From Siphonodentalium dalli (Eukaryota; Mollusca; Scaphopoda; Gadilida; Siphonodentaliidae): a DNA stretch of 64,000 nt. Each line of letters begins with the position of its first letter. Within the stretch, counting starts at the first letter, position 1. Shown here piece after piece: positions 45,728 through 56,493 of this stretch. The stretch covers positions 203,389,959-203,453,958 of the forward strand of contig CP136062.1 in assembly GCA_032622095.1 (NCBI GenBank), in the 5' to 3' direction. The position numbers and the translations under genes were made by a program. The notes under the pieces are model-generated. The model was not told where the DNA came from. It searched no databases and was given only the letters and a program-made list of their open reading frames with translations.

Positions 45728-47909
45728 TATTACGCCACCGTAGTGTGGTGTTTCTAGCTTTTGGTTTTTTGATATCGCATGGTCGATCGATAATTCACTG
45801 GGTGATTGTACATTCGGCAAACCTCGTCAGATTCCGTCACCGTTTCATCGTACCGATAATTACGAGAGTACAACTAAGATTGGCACATGTGTTTACGTCA
45901 CCGGTGTAATTGTGGGGACATGCTTCTATTATGAAGGTTTGCTATCCCGAAGGTCCGCTATTCCGAAGGTTCTCTATTCCGAAGGTTTTTGTTATTTTTA
46001 GGTTAATTCTATATTTTAAAGTATTGAGACTAATTTGAGAGGGTTCATTTTCACAAAGATTCTTTATATGGAGTGTGCGCTCACATCCGAACTGATCATG
46101 CGCGCACACCGATACAGATACAGGAGGAAATAACTTAACTTAGAACATTAAATGTGATTTTGTTTTGTTTTCGCTGGTTTTCTTGAGATTTTATGTCATT
46201 ACGTGGGCCCATACCTTTGAATTCTTGGCATATACTATGAATGTTGTGGTATATATGGACCCTCCCGCATTGGGACATGACATAGGTTCAGTTGACTTAA
46301 GTGGTGTTCTGTGTGTGCTCCAATTTGGAGTTCAATATTTTAAGGGCCAAGTTTAGAATTTTATGGGTCCATACCTTTGAACTCTGGGCATATAATATGA
46401 ATATTGGGGGGCATGTCTCTATTCCGAATGTTCACTATCCCGAAGGTCCACTATTCCGAAATTTCTCTGAATGTTCGCTATTCCGAAGGTTCACCAATCC
46501 GAAGGTTCGTTATTCCGAAGGTTCTGTGTTCCAAAGATTTTTTTTATTTTAAGGTTAATTCTATATTCTAAAGTAACGAGAGGGTTCATTATCACGAAGA
46601 TTCTTTTTATGAAGGAAATAACGTAAAACATTAAATGTGATTTTGTTTTGTTTTCGAGGGTTTTCTTGAGTTTAATGTCATTACGTATGACCTTATTTCT
46701 CATTACATATTCACGCCAAGGAGCCCACACAATTGCTATGTTACGATGCGATTTAATGTGATTATGTGTGACCTAATATCTCAATAATCTGAGGCAAGAG
46801 TACGCCTGCTAAAGGCGAATTATAACAGTTGGGGGTATAACGCTCAATAAATACTGGAGGCTATAACAAACTGCGCAGTAGAATATCGCTGAATGGACGA
46901 GTATGAGATGAGCCTAAATGCAATTGTGACTTTGTTTAAAGGCCCACTTAATTTTCGAGTCATTAATTTTTTATAGTATATACGGTTTTAATAACAATTT
47001 ATGCCATAAAATTTGAATAAACTACTATAATTCATCACCATTTGAAAGGCAGAATACTTCTATCTCCTAGTTTGAAAACACCTTCAAAATACCGCGTCGT
47101 ATATCTAGCAATAAGCAACCAACATGTCCTCCTCGGCTTTCCATAGATTTCAACGTAATTTGATACTTATGGGTATTTGTGTCCGGGAAGTGTTTTGAAC
47201 GGGTCAAATCGTGACCCCCGACCTGACCTTGACCTTTAAAACTGTCAATGCAAGGTCAATTTGGGTAAAACGGACAAATTTCGGCGAAATTTTATACCTA
47301 GGGATACTTTGGTCCGAGGAGAGTTTTGAACGGGTCAAATCGTGACCTCGGCCTGACCTTGACCTTCAATATGGCCAATCAAAGGTCAACTCGGATAAAA
47401 CGGATAGATTTCGACGAAATTTGATACCTATGGGTACTTTTGTCGGGGGGGGGTGTTTTGGACGGGTCAAATCATGACTCTGACCTTACCTTGACCTTCA
47501 AAATTGTTAATTAAAGTTCAAGTTGGGTAAAACGGACGGATTTCGACGAAATATGATACCTATGGGTAGTTTTCTACGGGTGGGGGTGTTTTGGACTGGA
47601 CAAATCATGACCCTGACCTGACCTTGACTTTCGAAATAGTCAATTGAAGGTCAAATCGCACCTTTCACCGGAAAGCAGATGGGAAACAGCCCGGGTGAAG
47701 TCGGGCCTATCAGCTTGTGTAATAAAGAAGACAGTTTGATGAAAGTAATGTATGCCACGAGAAACGGGAAAACTTGGAATATGGAAGTACGCAAATTTCC
47801 CGCATAAAATTTGAAAGCTAGTTTATAGAATAATTGTATTATTATTTATATTTATGGCTAATAATACGATCTTGGTGGCGTTACCATTTCTGACTATGGT
47901 TTTCTTGTT
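45728..47909. repeat. Large inverted repeat, left arm (~2.2 kb)
   Basis: Reverse-complement of 51732-53908. Over most of its length positions pair as x and 99641 minus x, with rare substitutions and one 2-bp indel, so near-identical. It contains arrays of CTATTCCGAAGGTTC-like units (45945-45990 and 46418-46535), a TIR fragment (46940) and a tandem array with nuclear-receptor-like sites (47180-47660). It lies in WRNIP1 intron 1. Confidence 0.95.
47180..47660. repeat. ~130-bp tandem array with TGACCTTGACCTT motifs
   Basis: Four units, each with GGGTCAAATCGTGACC, CTGACCTTGACCTT, a CAAAGGTCAA stretch, AAACGGA(C/T)A(A/G)ATTTCG(A/G)CGAAAT and TATGGGTACTTT. The motif TGACCTTGA is the inverse of TCAAGGTCA, the site bound by SF-1/ERR-type nuclear receptors. 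Binding is only inferred. Confidence 0.8.
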
Positions 47910-48081
47910 TGGTTATTGCCAGTGGGTGGTAATCCGGCTGTGGGTGTGGCCTCTGTGGAAAATTCTATTGATTGTAATTAGACACTATTACATTGCGCTT
48001 CTGTCCAATTTTAATTTACATGTGAATTTGGCATGAAACAAATTCATAAAACATGTAATACAACCTGCATATTTGTCTCAC

Positions 48082-48422
48082 CTATTCTTTGAGGATTCTA
48101 ATTCACCAGATTTCTCTTCCTGAGATGGAAAGTTATCAAGTACAACTACATCGTCATCATCTGTTGAAGATCTTTTCGGTTTGGGGTTTGTGTTCTTTCT
48201 ATGAAGAGAACTGTCATTGGTTGTTTTTGGTAACTTTTGAGGTTGCAAACATCCCCAAGCCCCGTCCGATTTCCGCTTTTTGCTGCAACCCTGAGAACTA
48301 TCAGAAGTGACAGAGTTTTTCACCTCAATTTGCGGATTAGATTCCGTGTCATTCAGACATTCGTTAACATGGTTAGAAAGTATTGCTATATGAAACGTTT
48401 TACCGCATATTGGACATGACAT
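48082..48422 (-). CDS. WRNIP1: WRNIP1 exon 1 (start, UBZ4 finger)
   Basis: 341 nt from ATG (48420-48422) to donor AATAG|GTGAGA. It opens MSCPICGKTFHIAILSNHVN followed by EC, a UBZ4 ubiquitin-binding zinc finger with C3, C6, H18 and C22. The rest is a disordered linker rich in Lys, Ser and Asp, with KKRKSD and KPKRS as possible nuclear-localisation signals and the acidic STDDDDVVVLDNF. The frame stays open upstream to 48470 but has no other ATG, so this start is chosen. The last two bases (AG) join exon 2 to form Ser114. Confidence 0.92.
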
Positions 48423-48560
48423 AATGAATGTTATTGGTGTAAAAGAGTTGCAAATATTTGTCAAAATCACCCGGAAGTTGACTGCTTTTCGCGGAAAATA
48501 ACGCGGAATGGCTTTGAATTGGAACGAAACTCATTGACCGATAAGTGATGAACAATGACC

Positions 48561-48586
48561 GGGGGGGGGGGGGGGGGGGGGGGGGG
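48561..48586 (+). repeat. Poly-G run just upstream of WRNIP1
   Basis: 26 uninterrupted G on the + strand (C on the WRNIP1 sense strand), 139 bp before the start codon, so within the presumed 5' UTR or promoter. It can form a G-quadruplex. Copy number is error-prone. Confidence 0.85.
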
Positions 48587-48986
48587 CAATCGAACAAAAA
48601 TAGCGAAATGTACCGGTACCCAGGAAATGCAAGTTATGGTGTAAATAACAGCTTGAGTGACGCTGAACTGGTCTCCCGTACATGCGTGTTGTGAGCTTTT
48701 TTTTACAGATAACATAGAGACAATTTTACAAGTAACAAGATCGATAGGCTGAACTTGAATGAAATACAAAATCTGGTTGGTTAAAGTCAGCGACTCTATT
48801 TAGGAAGGGAAATTGCTTTTGTATCAGCGTGTATTAGACCAGGGCGCATATATATATATTCGTGACCAGTGTTTTGACGTGGCTTAATTCGTAGCTTTTA
48901 ATACTAATGGCCTATACCGGTAATAATAAAATAGTCGCAAAACTTTAAATTTCAAAGTATACTATTTGTCAAACAAGATATTTAAC

Positions 48987-49110
48987 ATGGTGGAAACATT
49001 TCCTCCGCCAGTACAATGGAATCGATCTCCATGGTGCCTTGTGAAGTCTGGTCAAAACAAGCTAAATATAGCTATAGATGAGATAGTGACTTCCGGTGCC
49101 ACGTTGTCAT
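48987..49110 (+). pseudogene. Possible first coding exon, divergent from WRNIP1, cut by a MITE
   Basis: An ATG in strong context (TTTAACATGG) opens a protein-like frame, MVETFPPPVQWNRSPWCLVK and on through IAIDEIVTSGATLS, until the hAT-type MITE at 49111. Beyond the MITE the pre-insertion frame would continue TCTTGTGGTG with a GTATAT donor-like site at 50193-50200, then stop. With the element present the frame runs on to a stop at 49244 through low-complexity sequence. It is 565 bp from the WRNIP1 start on the opposite strand, so a shared bidirectional promoter is possible. Product not recognised. Confidence 0.35.
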
Positions 49111-50176
49111 CAGGGATGTGGCTAGAGGGGGGGGGGGGGGTGTCCACCTTGGGAAATTCCAACTGCACCCCCCCCCCCTTGAGTCGGAATCACACCAACA
49201 CAACTTTTTGCATAATTCCATTTGCACCCCCCCCCCCCCTTTAATCAGAATCACAGACCAAACACAAGTTTTGCATTTTAACCTGAGAATTGCATAAATC
49301 CTAACATCTAGTAGCCTACTCCAGACAAATACACACGGCTACGGGTAAGACACCAGGACATTGTGTCCGTCCATGTTTGTTCAGCCCGGTGTGAGAAAAT
49401 TTGGAAAACTATACAAGAAAATCGCAAATCCTAGCATCTAGACTGGCCTCAACTGAAGCTTCCCTAGTGTTGGAAATTTCAAACCTCATACTCCCTCTTA
49501 GGTTGGAAAAATCTCCAACTGATGACCATTTCAGTCCACAAGTTTGACCGAATGTACTAAACTATTGTTTTGTTAAACCTGGGACTAGTATACTAGTCCC
49601 AGGTTAAACTAATTAGCAGTTGTGTATTGTTCACGGGGGAGGGACAGTGACACAAATTCGAAAATTTTGAAATCTGAACAAGAAAATCGCAAAATCCTAG
49701 CATCTAGACTAGCCTCAAGTCTTCTTAGAGTTGGAAATTTCAAACCTGACACCCCCCCCCCCCCCACTTAGGTTGGAAAATTTCCAAATGATGACAATTC
49801 CAATGACAATGTTGACCAAATGTATGACAATATTGTTTTCTTAAATTTAGTAGCAGTTTTGACTAGCCGCGGGGGAGGACCAGGACACAAGCTTTCCAAG
49901 TGTTGGAAATTTCCAACCTGTCACCCCCCCTAAGGTTGGAAAATTTCCAACTGATGACCAGTTCAGTCCAAAATTTTGATAAAAAAATAGGAAAATATGC
50001 AAATATTGGTCCAAAAACAATTAATTCCCCCCAATAAATTGTTTGAAAATCAAACGACAAGAACATTTTCAACCCATTGTTGGTGTGAAATGAAATTTCC
50101 AACTGTTGAAAATTTTGACCAAAGTTGGGGGGGGTGAGACACACCCGCCCACACTGCCCCTCTAGCCACATCCCTG
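49111..50176. mobile_element. hAT-type MITE, 1066 bp
   Basis: Ends CAGGGATGTGGCTAGAGG / CCTCTAGCCACATCCCTG, flanked by the perfect 8-bp duplication GTTGTCAT (49103-49110 and 50177-50184). The interior is built from repeats of CCCCCCC, TTAGGTTGGAAAATTTCCAA-type palindromes and poly-G/C runs, with a perfect short palindrome CTGGGACTAGTATACTAGTC at ~49582. No transposase. Confidence 0.92.
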
Positions 50177-50225
50177 GTTGTCATCTTGTGGTGGTATATG
50201 AGGGAATGAATATTTCCATTGTAAA

Positions 50226-51405
50226 TTTCGCAAGTGCATCCTGGAGATCTATTTGCACAGTCATGCACCAACGCGAGTAGGCAATGTAAGATCTGAACAA
50301 TCTCTAAAATTCCTTGGTATTATAATTGATGAGAATCTCACCTTTAAACATCACATATCTATGCTAAGTAAAAAAATATCCAATGCATTATATTCCATAA
50401 ATAAGGTAAAGCGAATGCTACCCAAGAACTGCCTGAAAACACTATACTTCTCTTTGATCCACAGTCATCTCATATATGGTTTGTCAATTTGGGGTCATGC
50501 CGATACAGGAGGCACTATCTTTAAACAACAGAAAAGGGCAATCAGAATAATATCCAATAAATCATATAGAAGTCACACAGAACCCATTTTTCTGCATGAA
50601 CATATTTTGAAATTCCACGACTTATATCAACTACAAGCTGCGACATTTATTTTTGACTGGAAAAGAGGAAATCTTCCCAAATCATTCAATGAATCATTTG
50701 ATTATACAACTGCTAATACCCGACAAGCAGGCAGTCTAAAAGCATCGACTCCTAGAACTGCTTTTAGTTCTGTGTTACCAAAGCACACATTCCCTAACAT
50801 ATGGAACTCATTGGATAAAAATAACAAGAACATAATCTTTCGAAATAGATTTAAAAATGTACTGACAAAAAGTTACATATCGCGATACTCGTCACAAATT
50901 AAATGTAAGAATTCATTTTGTCGAGATTGCACAGATACATAAACTGCACGACATGAGCCCCACCATTAAACTTGCTATTGAAAAAGCCAGGTATGTTCAC
51001 CTTACATTTTGGCTGGAAGAACGCAAAATTAGTCTTTACAACTAGATGAGTACGATCAAATTGAAAAGAAACATTGAAAGACACTTGCTCTGTTCCATTC
51101 CAAAGGAATAATACTTCAGCCAGACTCTGTACCTATGATAAAGTAATACTAAGCCCAGTCCATGGTAAACCGTCATGTGTGCAATAAGTTTGGATACACC
51201 ATTCCGTTATTTCAAAATACCATTCCATTTCTCGTTGTCGTTTTATGACTTAAATTACAGCTATATATAGGGGCGGCAGGAAGACGGCCCATTTTGGCCA
51301 TGCCGCTCCTGTACAATATAACTATGTTCACTTTTGTATATTGTATTGTTACAAATATCTATATATTGTACAAATAAATACTACTACTACTACTACTACT
51401 ACTAC
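50226..51405 (+). mobile_element. 5'-truncated LINE with (ACT)n tail
   Basis: Contains the end of a non-LTR reverse transcriptase frame (50253-50942), a ~440-bp 3' UTR, and a CTACTACTAC tail to 51405, the usual structure of a truncated LINE insertion. It lies directly beside the hAT MITE between the arms of the large inverted repeat. Confidence 0.8.
50253..50942 (+). pseudogene. Reverse transcriptase C-terminal fragment (non-LTR)
   Basis: About 229 codons open from before 50253 to the TAA at 50940. Residues SLKFLGIIIDENLTFKHHIS, the KISNALYSINKVKRMLP stretch and LIYGLSIWG are the thumb region downstream of the YxDD motif in Jockey/RTE-type LINEs. The catalytic palm and endonuclease are missing by 5' truncation. 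The frame is intact, suggesting a fairly recent insertion. It cannot retrotranspose alone. Confidence 0.88.
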
Positions 51406-51731
51406 GAGTTGGAAATGTTGACCCCATTCACCCAAGGACCCTCCATACCAAATATAAGCAATAAAAAGGCCCGACGATGGTTCTTGAGAAATCGTTTTAA
51501 TAATTACTTTGGAGGGAAATAGTTAGGCCTATATGGCTCGAGGGCTGTCTTCGCAACTATTTGACCTGGCGACCTAATTTTAAAAAATCTGAATGAGAGT
51601 CACCCAGGGAACATCCACATTAAATATGAACCCATTCGATCTTATGATTCTGGAGAATTAAGAAGATTATTCTTGAAGGACGGACGGATGGGCGCCGGTG
51701 CGGCTTGACGGCGGACGGCGGACGATGATTA
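51406..51731. repeat. Degenerate GGACGGACGG-tailed repeat
   Basis: Includes CCACATTAAATATGAACCCA, TCTTGAAGGACGGACGGATG and a GACGGCGGACGGCGGACGAT tail, another bivalve-style dispersed repeat. Its end abuts the right arm of the inverted repeat. Confidence 0.6.
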
Positions 51732-54195
51732 ACAAGAAAACCATAGTCAGAAATGGTAACGCCACCAAGATCGTATTATTAGCCATAAATATAAATAATA
51801 ATACAATTATTCTATAAACTAGCTTTCAAATTTTATGCGGGAAATTTGCGTACTTCCATATTCCAAGTTTTCCCGTTTCTCGTGGCATACATTACTTTCA
51901 TCAAACTGTCTTCTTTATTACACAAGCTGATAGGCCCGACTTCACCCGGGCTGTTTCCCATCTGCTTTCCGGTGAAAGGTGCGATTTGACCTTCAATTGA
52001 CTATTTCGAAAGTCAAGGTCAGGTCAGGGTCATGAGTTGTCCAGTCCAAAACACCCCCACCCGTAGAAAACTACCCATAGGTATCATATTTCGTCGAAAT
52101 CCGTCCGTTTTACCCAACTTGAACTTTAATTAACAATTTTGAAGGTCAAGGTAAGGTCAGAGTCATGATTTGACCCGTCCAAAACACCCCCCCCCCCCGA
52201 CAAAAGTACCCATAGGTATCAAATTTCGTCGAAATCTATCCGTTTTATCCGAGTTGACCTTTGATTGGCCATATTGAAGGTCAAGGTCAGGCCGAGGTCA
52301 CGATTTGACCCGTTCAAAACTCTCCTCGGACCAAAGTATCCCTAGGTATAAAATTTCGCCGAAATTTGTCCGTTTTACCCAAATTGACCTTGCATTGACA
52401 GTTTTAAAGGTCAAGGTCAGGTCGGGGTCACGATTTGACCCGTTCAAAACACTTCCCGGACACAAATACCCATAAGTATCAAATTACGTTGAAATCTATG
52501 GAAAGCCGAGGAGGACATGTTGGTTGCTTATTGCTAGATATACGACGCGGTATTTTGAAGGTGTTTCAAACTAGGAGATAGAAGTATTCTGCCTTTCAAA
52601 TGGTGATGAATTATAGTAGTTTATTCAAATTTTATGGCATAAATTGTTATTAAAACCGTATATACTATAAAAAATTAATGACTCGAAAATTAAGTGGGCC
52701 TTTAAACAAAGTCACAATTGCATTTAGGCTCATCTCATACTCGTCCATTCAGCGATATTCTACTGCGCAGTTTGTTATAGCCTCCAGTATTTATTGAGCG
52801 TTATACCCCCAACTGTTATAATTCGCCTTTAGCAGGCGTACTCTTGCCTCAGATTATTGAGATATTAGGTCACACATAATCACATTAAATCGCATCGTAA
52901 CATAGCAATTGTGTGGGCTCCTTGGCGTGAATATGTAATGAGAAATAAGGTCATACGTAATGACATTAAACTCAAGAAAACCCTCGAAAACAAAACAAAA
53001 TCACATTTAATGTTTTACGTTATTTCCTTCATAAAAAGAATCTTCGTGATAATGAACCCTCTCGTTACTTTAGAATATAGAATTAACCTTAAAATAAAAA
53101 AAATCTTTGGAACACAGAACCTTCGGAATAACGAACCTTCGGATTGGTGAACCTTCGGAATAGCGAACATTCAGAGAAATTTCGGAATAGTGGACCTTCG
53201 GGATAGTGAACATTCGGAATAGAGACATGCCCCCCAATATTCATATTATATGCCCAGAGTTCAAAGGTATGGACCCATAAAATTCTAAACTTGGCCCTTA
53301 AAATATTGAACTCCAAATTGGAGCACACACAGAACACCACTTAAGTCAACTGAACCTATGTCATGTCCCAATGCGGGAGGGTCCATATATACCACAACAT
53401 TCATAGTATATGCCAAGAATTCAAAGGTATGGGCCCACGTAATGACATAAAATCTCAAGAAAACCAGCGAAAACAAAACAGAAATCACATTTAATGTTCT
53501 AAGTTAAGTTATTTCCTCCTGTATCTGTATCGGTGTGCGCGCATGATCAGTTCGGATGTGATCGCGCACACTCCATATAAAGAATCTTTGTGAAAATGAA
53601 CCCTCTCAAATTAGTCTCAATACTTTAAAATATAGAATTAACCTAAAAATAACAAAAACCTTCGGAATAGAGAACCTTCGGAATAGCGGACCTTCGGGAT
53701 AGCAAACCTTCATAATAGAAGCATGTCCCCACAATTACACCGGTGACGTAAACACATGTGCCAATCTTAGTTGTACTCTCGTAATTATCGGTACGATGAA
53801 ACGGTGACGGAATCTGACGAGGTTTGCCGAATGTACAATCACCCAGTGAATTATCGATCGACCATGCGATATCAAAAAAACCAAAAGCTAGAAACACCAC
53901 ACTACGGTAATACTTTAAAATATAGAATTAACCTAAAAATAACAAAAACCTTCGGAATAGAGAACCTTCGGAATAGCGGACCTTCGGGATAGCAAACCTT
54001 CATAATAGAAACATGTCCCCACAATTACACCGGTGACGTAAACACATGTGCCAATCTTAGTTGTACTCTCGTAATTATCGGTACGATGAAACGCAATCGC
54101 AACGACGAGGTTTGCCGAATGTACAATCACCCAGTGAATTATCGATCGACCATGCGATATCAAAAAACCAAAAGCTAGAAACATCACACTACGGT
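51732..54195. repeat. Large inverted repeat, right arm, with a 290-bp tandem copy
   Basis: 51732-53908 is the reverse complement of the left arm. Its outermost segment (53619-53908) is then repeated at 53909-54195 with small differences: ATGAAACGGTGACGG versus ATGAAACGCAATCGC, and one A fewer in an A run. The mirrored TGACCTTGACCTT-type array is at about 51985-52470. Confidence 0.93.
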
Positions 54196-54211
54196 GGCGT
54201 AATGAATATAG

Positions 54212-54364
54212 CTCCACCGGAGACGAGCTAAAACGGTACACATTGCATGTGAAGAGAATCGTTTACCAGACAATTGGTCACGGTGGGGTGAAAGTCGGCG
54301 ACACAGAAAGGCTTTCATTGCAGCCACTAAGGATCTGCAACTGAAGGTTATAGAACCAGATTAA
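54212..54364 (+). CDS. Unassigned coding-like open frame
   Basis: A 50-codon frame ending in TAA, with protein-like text such as CEENRLPDNWSRWGESRRHR then KAFIAATKDLQLKVIEPD. It begins immediately beyond the outer end of the inverted repeat and has no ATG, so it may be an exon or a gene fragment truncated by the rearrangement. Family not recognised. Confidence 0.3.
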   Translation, partial: LHRRRAKTVHIACEENRLPDNWSRWGESRRHRKAFIAATKDLQLKVIEPD

Positions 54365-54441
54365 TCTATGTTAATTGCCTTCTCATATATGAGTGGTCAT
54401 TTTGCAATTCTAGGTGAAGAATTAGGTACTGTCCCACTAGG

Positions 54442-54747
54442 TTAGTGGCTGACAGTAGCATAGAGACTCTCTTTCCAAAAGCATACGCAGGTGACCAACC
54501 GGAATCACTTCATCCTGTGAAAAGCCTATATTCTATTCTGCGAATATGTTCAGTTACTATACCTTCCAATGCAGCCAATGCGCATACTTCACAGTGCATG
54601 ATACGCCGACATTTTGATAAGATCGTTTCAGTCCACGGATACAATAGGAAACTATTCAAGCGGGTGCAATTCGCACACACCGGATTAGGTCATAACAGCG
54701 ATGAATTTGATGTCTATCAAAATAACCTCACTTTAAAAGGCATATAG
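54442..54747 (+). CDS. Unassigned open frame, possible exon
   Basis: About 101 codons after an acceptor-like CCCACTAG, reading VADSSIETLFPKAYAGDQPE to QNNLTLKGI and a TAG stop. Same strand as and 80 bp after the frame at 54212. Composition is compatible with coding. No domain recognised. Confidence 0.25.
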   Translation, partial: LVADSSIETLFPKAYAGDQPESLHPVKSLYSILRICSVTIPSNAANAHTSQCMIRRHFDKIVSVHGYNRKLFKRVQFAHTGLGHNSDEFDVYQNNLTLKGI

Positions 54748-54827
54748 CAAGGAAAAACCATGCACAAGCACGTGGGTGGTTACCAAATTTGACCCAAAAC
54801 ACCAATTGACTAGACGTGGTATTTATT

Positions 54828-55030
54828 TCACACAAGATTGAAGGTGTGCTGCTGGTAGTTATCAAGACCATATAGTTCGGTCAGGAAGTTATGTGACTTC
54901 CAGTTCTTGCCATATACCTGGTTCAAAACCCTGTCCAGTTTCTGCCTTTCATCAAATGTCAATATTGATCCCTGGATATTCCCAATAATCCGGCTTTCAA
55001 GCAAGACATGGATCGTAAACCAGTCTCCTG
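54828..55030 (-). CDS. Unassigned possible terminal exon
   Basis: After a possible acceptor (GCGGACAG at ~55031) the frame reads GDWFTIHVLLESRIIGNIQG, later GKNWKSHNFLTELYGLDNYQ, and ends QHTFNLV-stop. AATAAA follows at once (54822-54827), which fits a last exon. The stretch GACTGGTTTACGATC is also found in the region at 59344-59545. No family confidently recognised. Confidence 0.35.
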
Positions 55031-55370
55031 TCCGCAGTTTCAATCAATTCTCCGACACAGTATTCAAAAAACAGTAATTTCATGTTATGTATTCCACTCA
55101 TAGCTGTAGAATGGGTGTAGCTGGGCATTTAATGCAGGACTGTCGGGAGAATTGAATCAACTGATGGGAGATTGGTCTAGCGATGCATATAATACAACAT
55201 ATATCTCACTTACACAATATAACATACATTCCATATAGCTAAATAATGAGATCAAATTTTGTCTGCATCAAGCCATTCTCAACGACTCGGTCATGTCAGC
55301 TCTGAGGAAATAACCACTTACGAATGAGGTCATTTGTGATTCATGTGAACATATTGTTTATACCGTGTAA

Positions 55371-55900
55371 ATCTTTAATTGTGGGTGTACTGTTACAAGG
55401 GAGCTATTGTGGAGCAAAGGCATTGCCCTTGTTGACTCTTTGGGGAAGGTGGTCAACATATTGCTATACGCTATAAATCTTTAATTGTGGGTGCGTACAG
55501 TTATACAAGGGAGCTATTGTGGAGCAAAGGCATTGCCCTTGTTGACTCTTTGGGGAAGGTGATGAACATATTGCTATACCCTATGAATCTTTAATTGTGG
55601 GTGCGTACAGTTATACAAGGGAGCTATTGTGGAGCAAAGGCATTGCCCTTGTTGACTCTTTGGGGAAGGTGGTGAACATATTGCTATACCCTATGAATCT
55701 TTAATTGTGTGTGCGTACAGTTATACAAGGGAGCTATTGTGGAACAAAGGCATTGCCCTTGTTGACTCTTTGGGGAAGGTGGTCAACATATTACTATACC
55801 CTATAAATCTTTAATTGTGGGTGCGTACAGTTATACAAGGGAGCTATTGTCGAGCAAAGGCATAATCGCTTGCTGACTCTTAGGGGAAGAGACCCCATAA
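55371..55900. repeat. 110-bp tandem repeat, five copies
   Basis: Unit starts (ATCTTTAATTGTGGGTG at 55371, 55478, 55588, 55698, 55808) are 107-110 bp apart. Each carries ACAAGGGAGCTATTGTGGAG, AAAGGCATTGCCCTTGTTGA and CTCTTTGGGGAAGGTG. Copies are >95% alike by eye, the last one diverging at its end. Confidence 0.92.
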
Positions 55901-55976
55901 AGCGAATCCAACTCCTACTATATACATGTTTCCTGTTGTACTGATTTGCAGGCAACTGCTTGCTGCATATACACTA

Positions 55977-56493
55977 GATCATGGCATGAATCTCTACTCT
56001 GGCTAACGCCTGTAGAGATCATGTTCCGCTAGAATACAAAACCTTGGAACTTTTTGAAGTTTTGAAGGGAACCATATATAAAGTTGAATAAATAACGCGG
56101 GGAATATATTTCTTAGTTGTTATCTGTTTATTAATAATGTAGTTCACTGTAGGTGAAGGTCCCAACTCGCAATTTCACGATTTAAGTGAATTTGAGAGCG
56201 ATTTTGCTTTGCGTCGCTTACAATTGTGGAATTTTTCTTGGGTAAATAATTCAATGTTTTTTGCGATATCGGCTCACAGAAGTCACAGAAAAGCATGAAA
56301 TTTGGATTTGGGACATTCATCTACAGCGAAGTACATTATTAAGGAACAGATAATAACTAATAACTATAATTCCTGCGTTATTTTTTCGACTTTATAAGGT
56401 TCCCTGTCAACACTTCAAAAAGTTTCCCGGTTTTGTACTGGTGGAATATGATCTCTGCGGGTGTTAACCAGAGTAGAGTTTCATGGCATGATC
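55977..56493. mobile_element. ~517-bp TIR element
   Basis: The left end GATCATGGCATGAATCTCTA then CTCTGG and the right end CCAGAGTAGAG then TTTCATGGCATGATC are inverses. The inverted repeats extend ~120 bp each (GAACTTTTTGAAGTTTTGAA versus AACACTTCAAAAAGTTTCC). The interior is non-coding. Confidence 0.75.

Larger units (their letters stand above)
10792..48422 (-). other. WRNIP1: WRNIP1 gene, complete, nine coding exons
   Basis: WRNIP1 (Werner helicase-interacting protein 1, the eukaryotic MgsA/RarA homologue) is a nuclear AAA+ ATPase that binds ubiquitin and acts at stalled replication forks. The nine exons sum to 1749 nt, exactly 583 codons including stop, so the spliced product is 582 residues (human is 665). 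Domains: UBZ4 finger C3-C6-H18-C22; disordered Lys/Ser/Asp-rich linker to ~160; AAA+ core with Walker A GPPGCGKT (204-211), Walker B FLDEIHR (D265-E266), sensor-1 GATTENPSF (291-299) and arginine-finger region LLSRCR (306-310 area); then the tetramerisation/MgsA-type C-terminal domain. All boundaries are GT/AG and phase-consistent. Introns span 1.5 to 10.5 kb and hold most of the transposons in this window. Confidence 0.93.

Noticed and set aside
48423-48470. Upstream extension of WRNIP1 exon 1
   Set aside because: The frame is open to 48470 but the first codon there is GTG. The first real ATG is at 48422 and precedes the zinc finger directly.
48467-48769. 100-codon minus-strand frame with a proline run upstream of WRNIP1
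   Set aside because: The run is the translated poly-G/C tract. The frame has no link to the WRNIP1 start.
54828-55030. Possible innexin/pannexin-like C-terminal exon (GDWF-I--L pattern)
   Set aside because: Only a short pattern agrees, and molluscan innexins I recall do not carry this GDWF form. Left unassigned.
55371-55900. Regular ~110-bp repeats, considered as a CRISPR-like array
   Set aside because: Whole units are repeated without variable spacers, in a eukaryotic genome. It is an ordinary tandem repeat.
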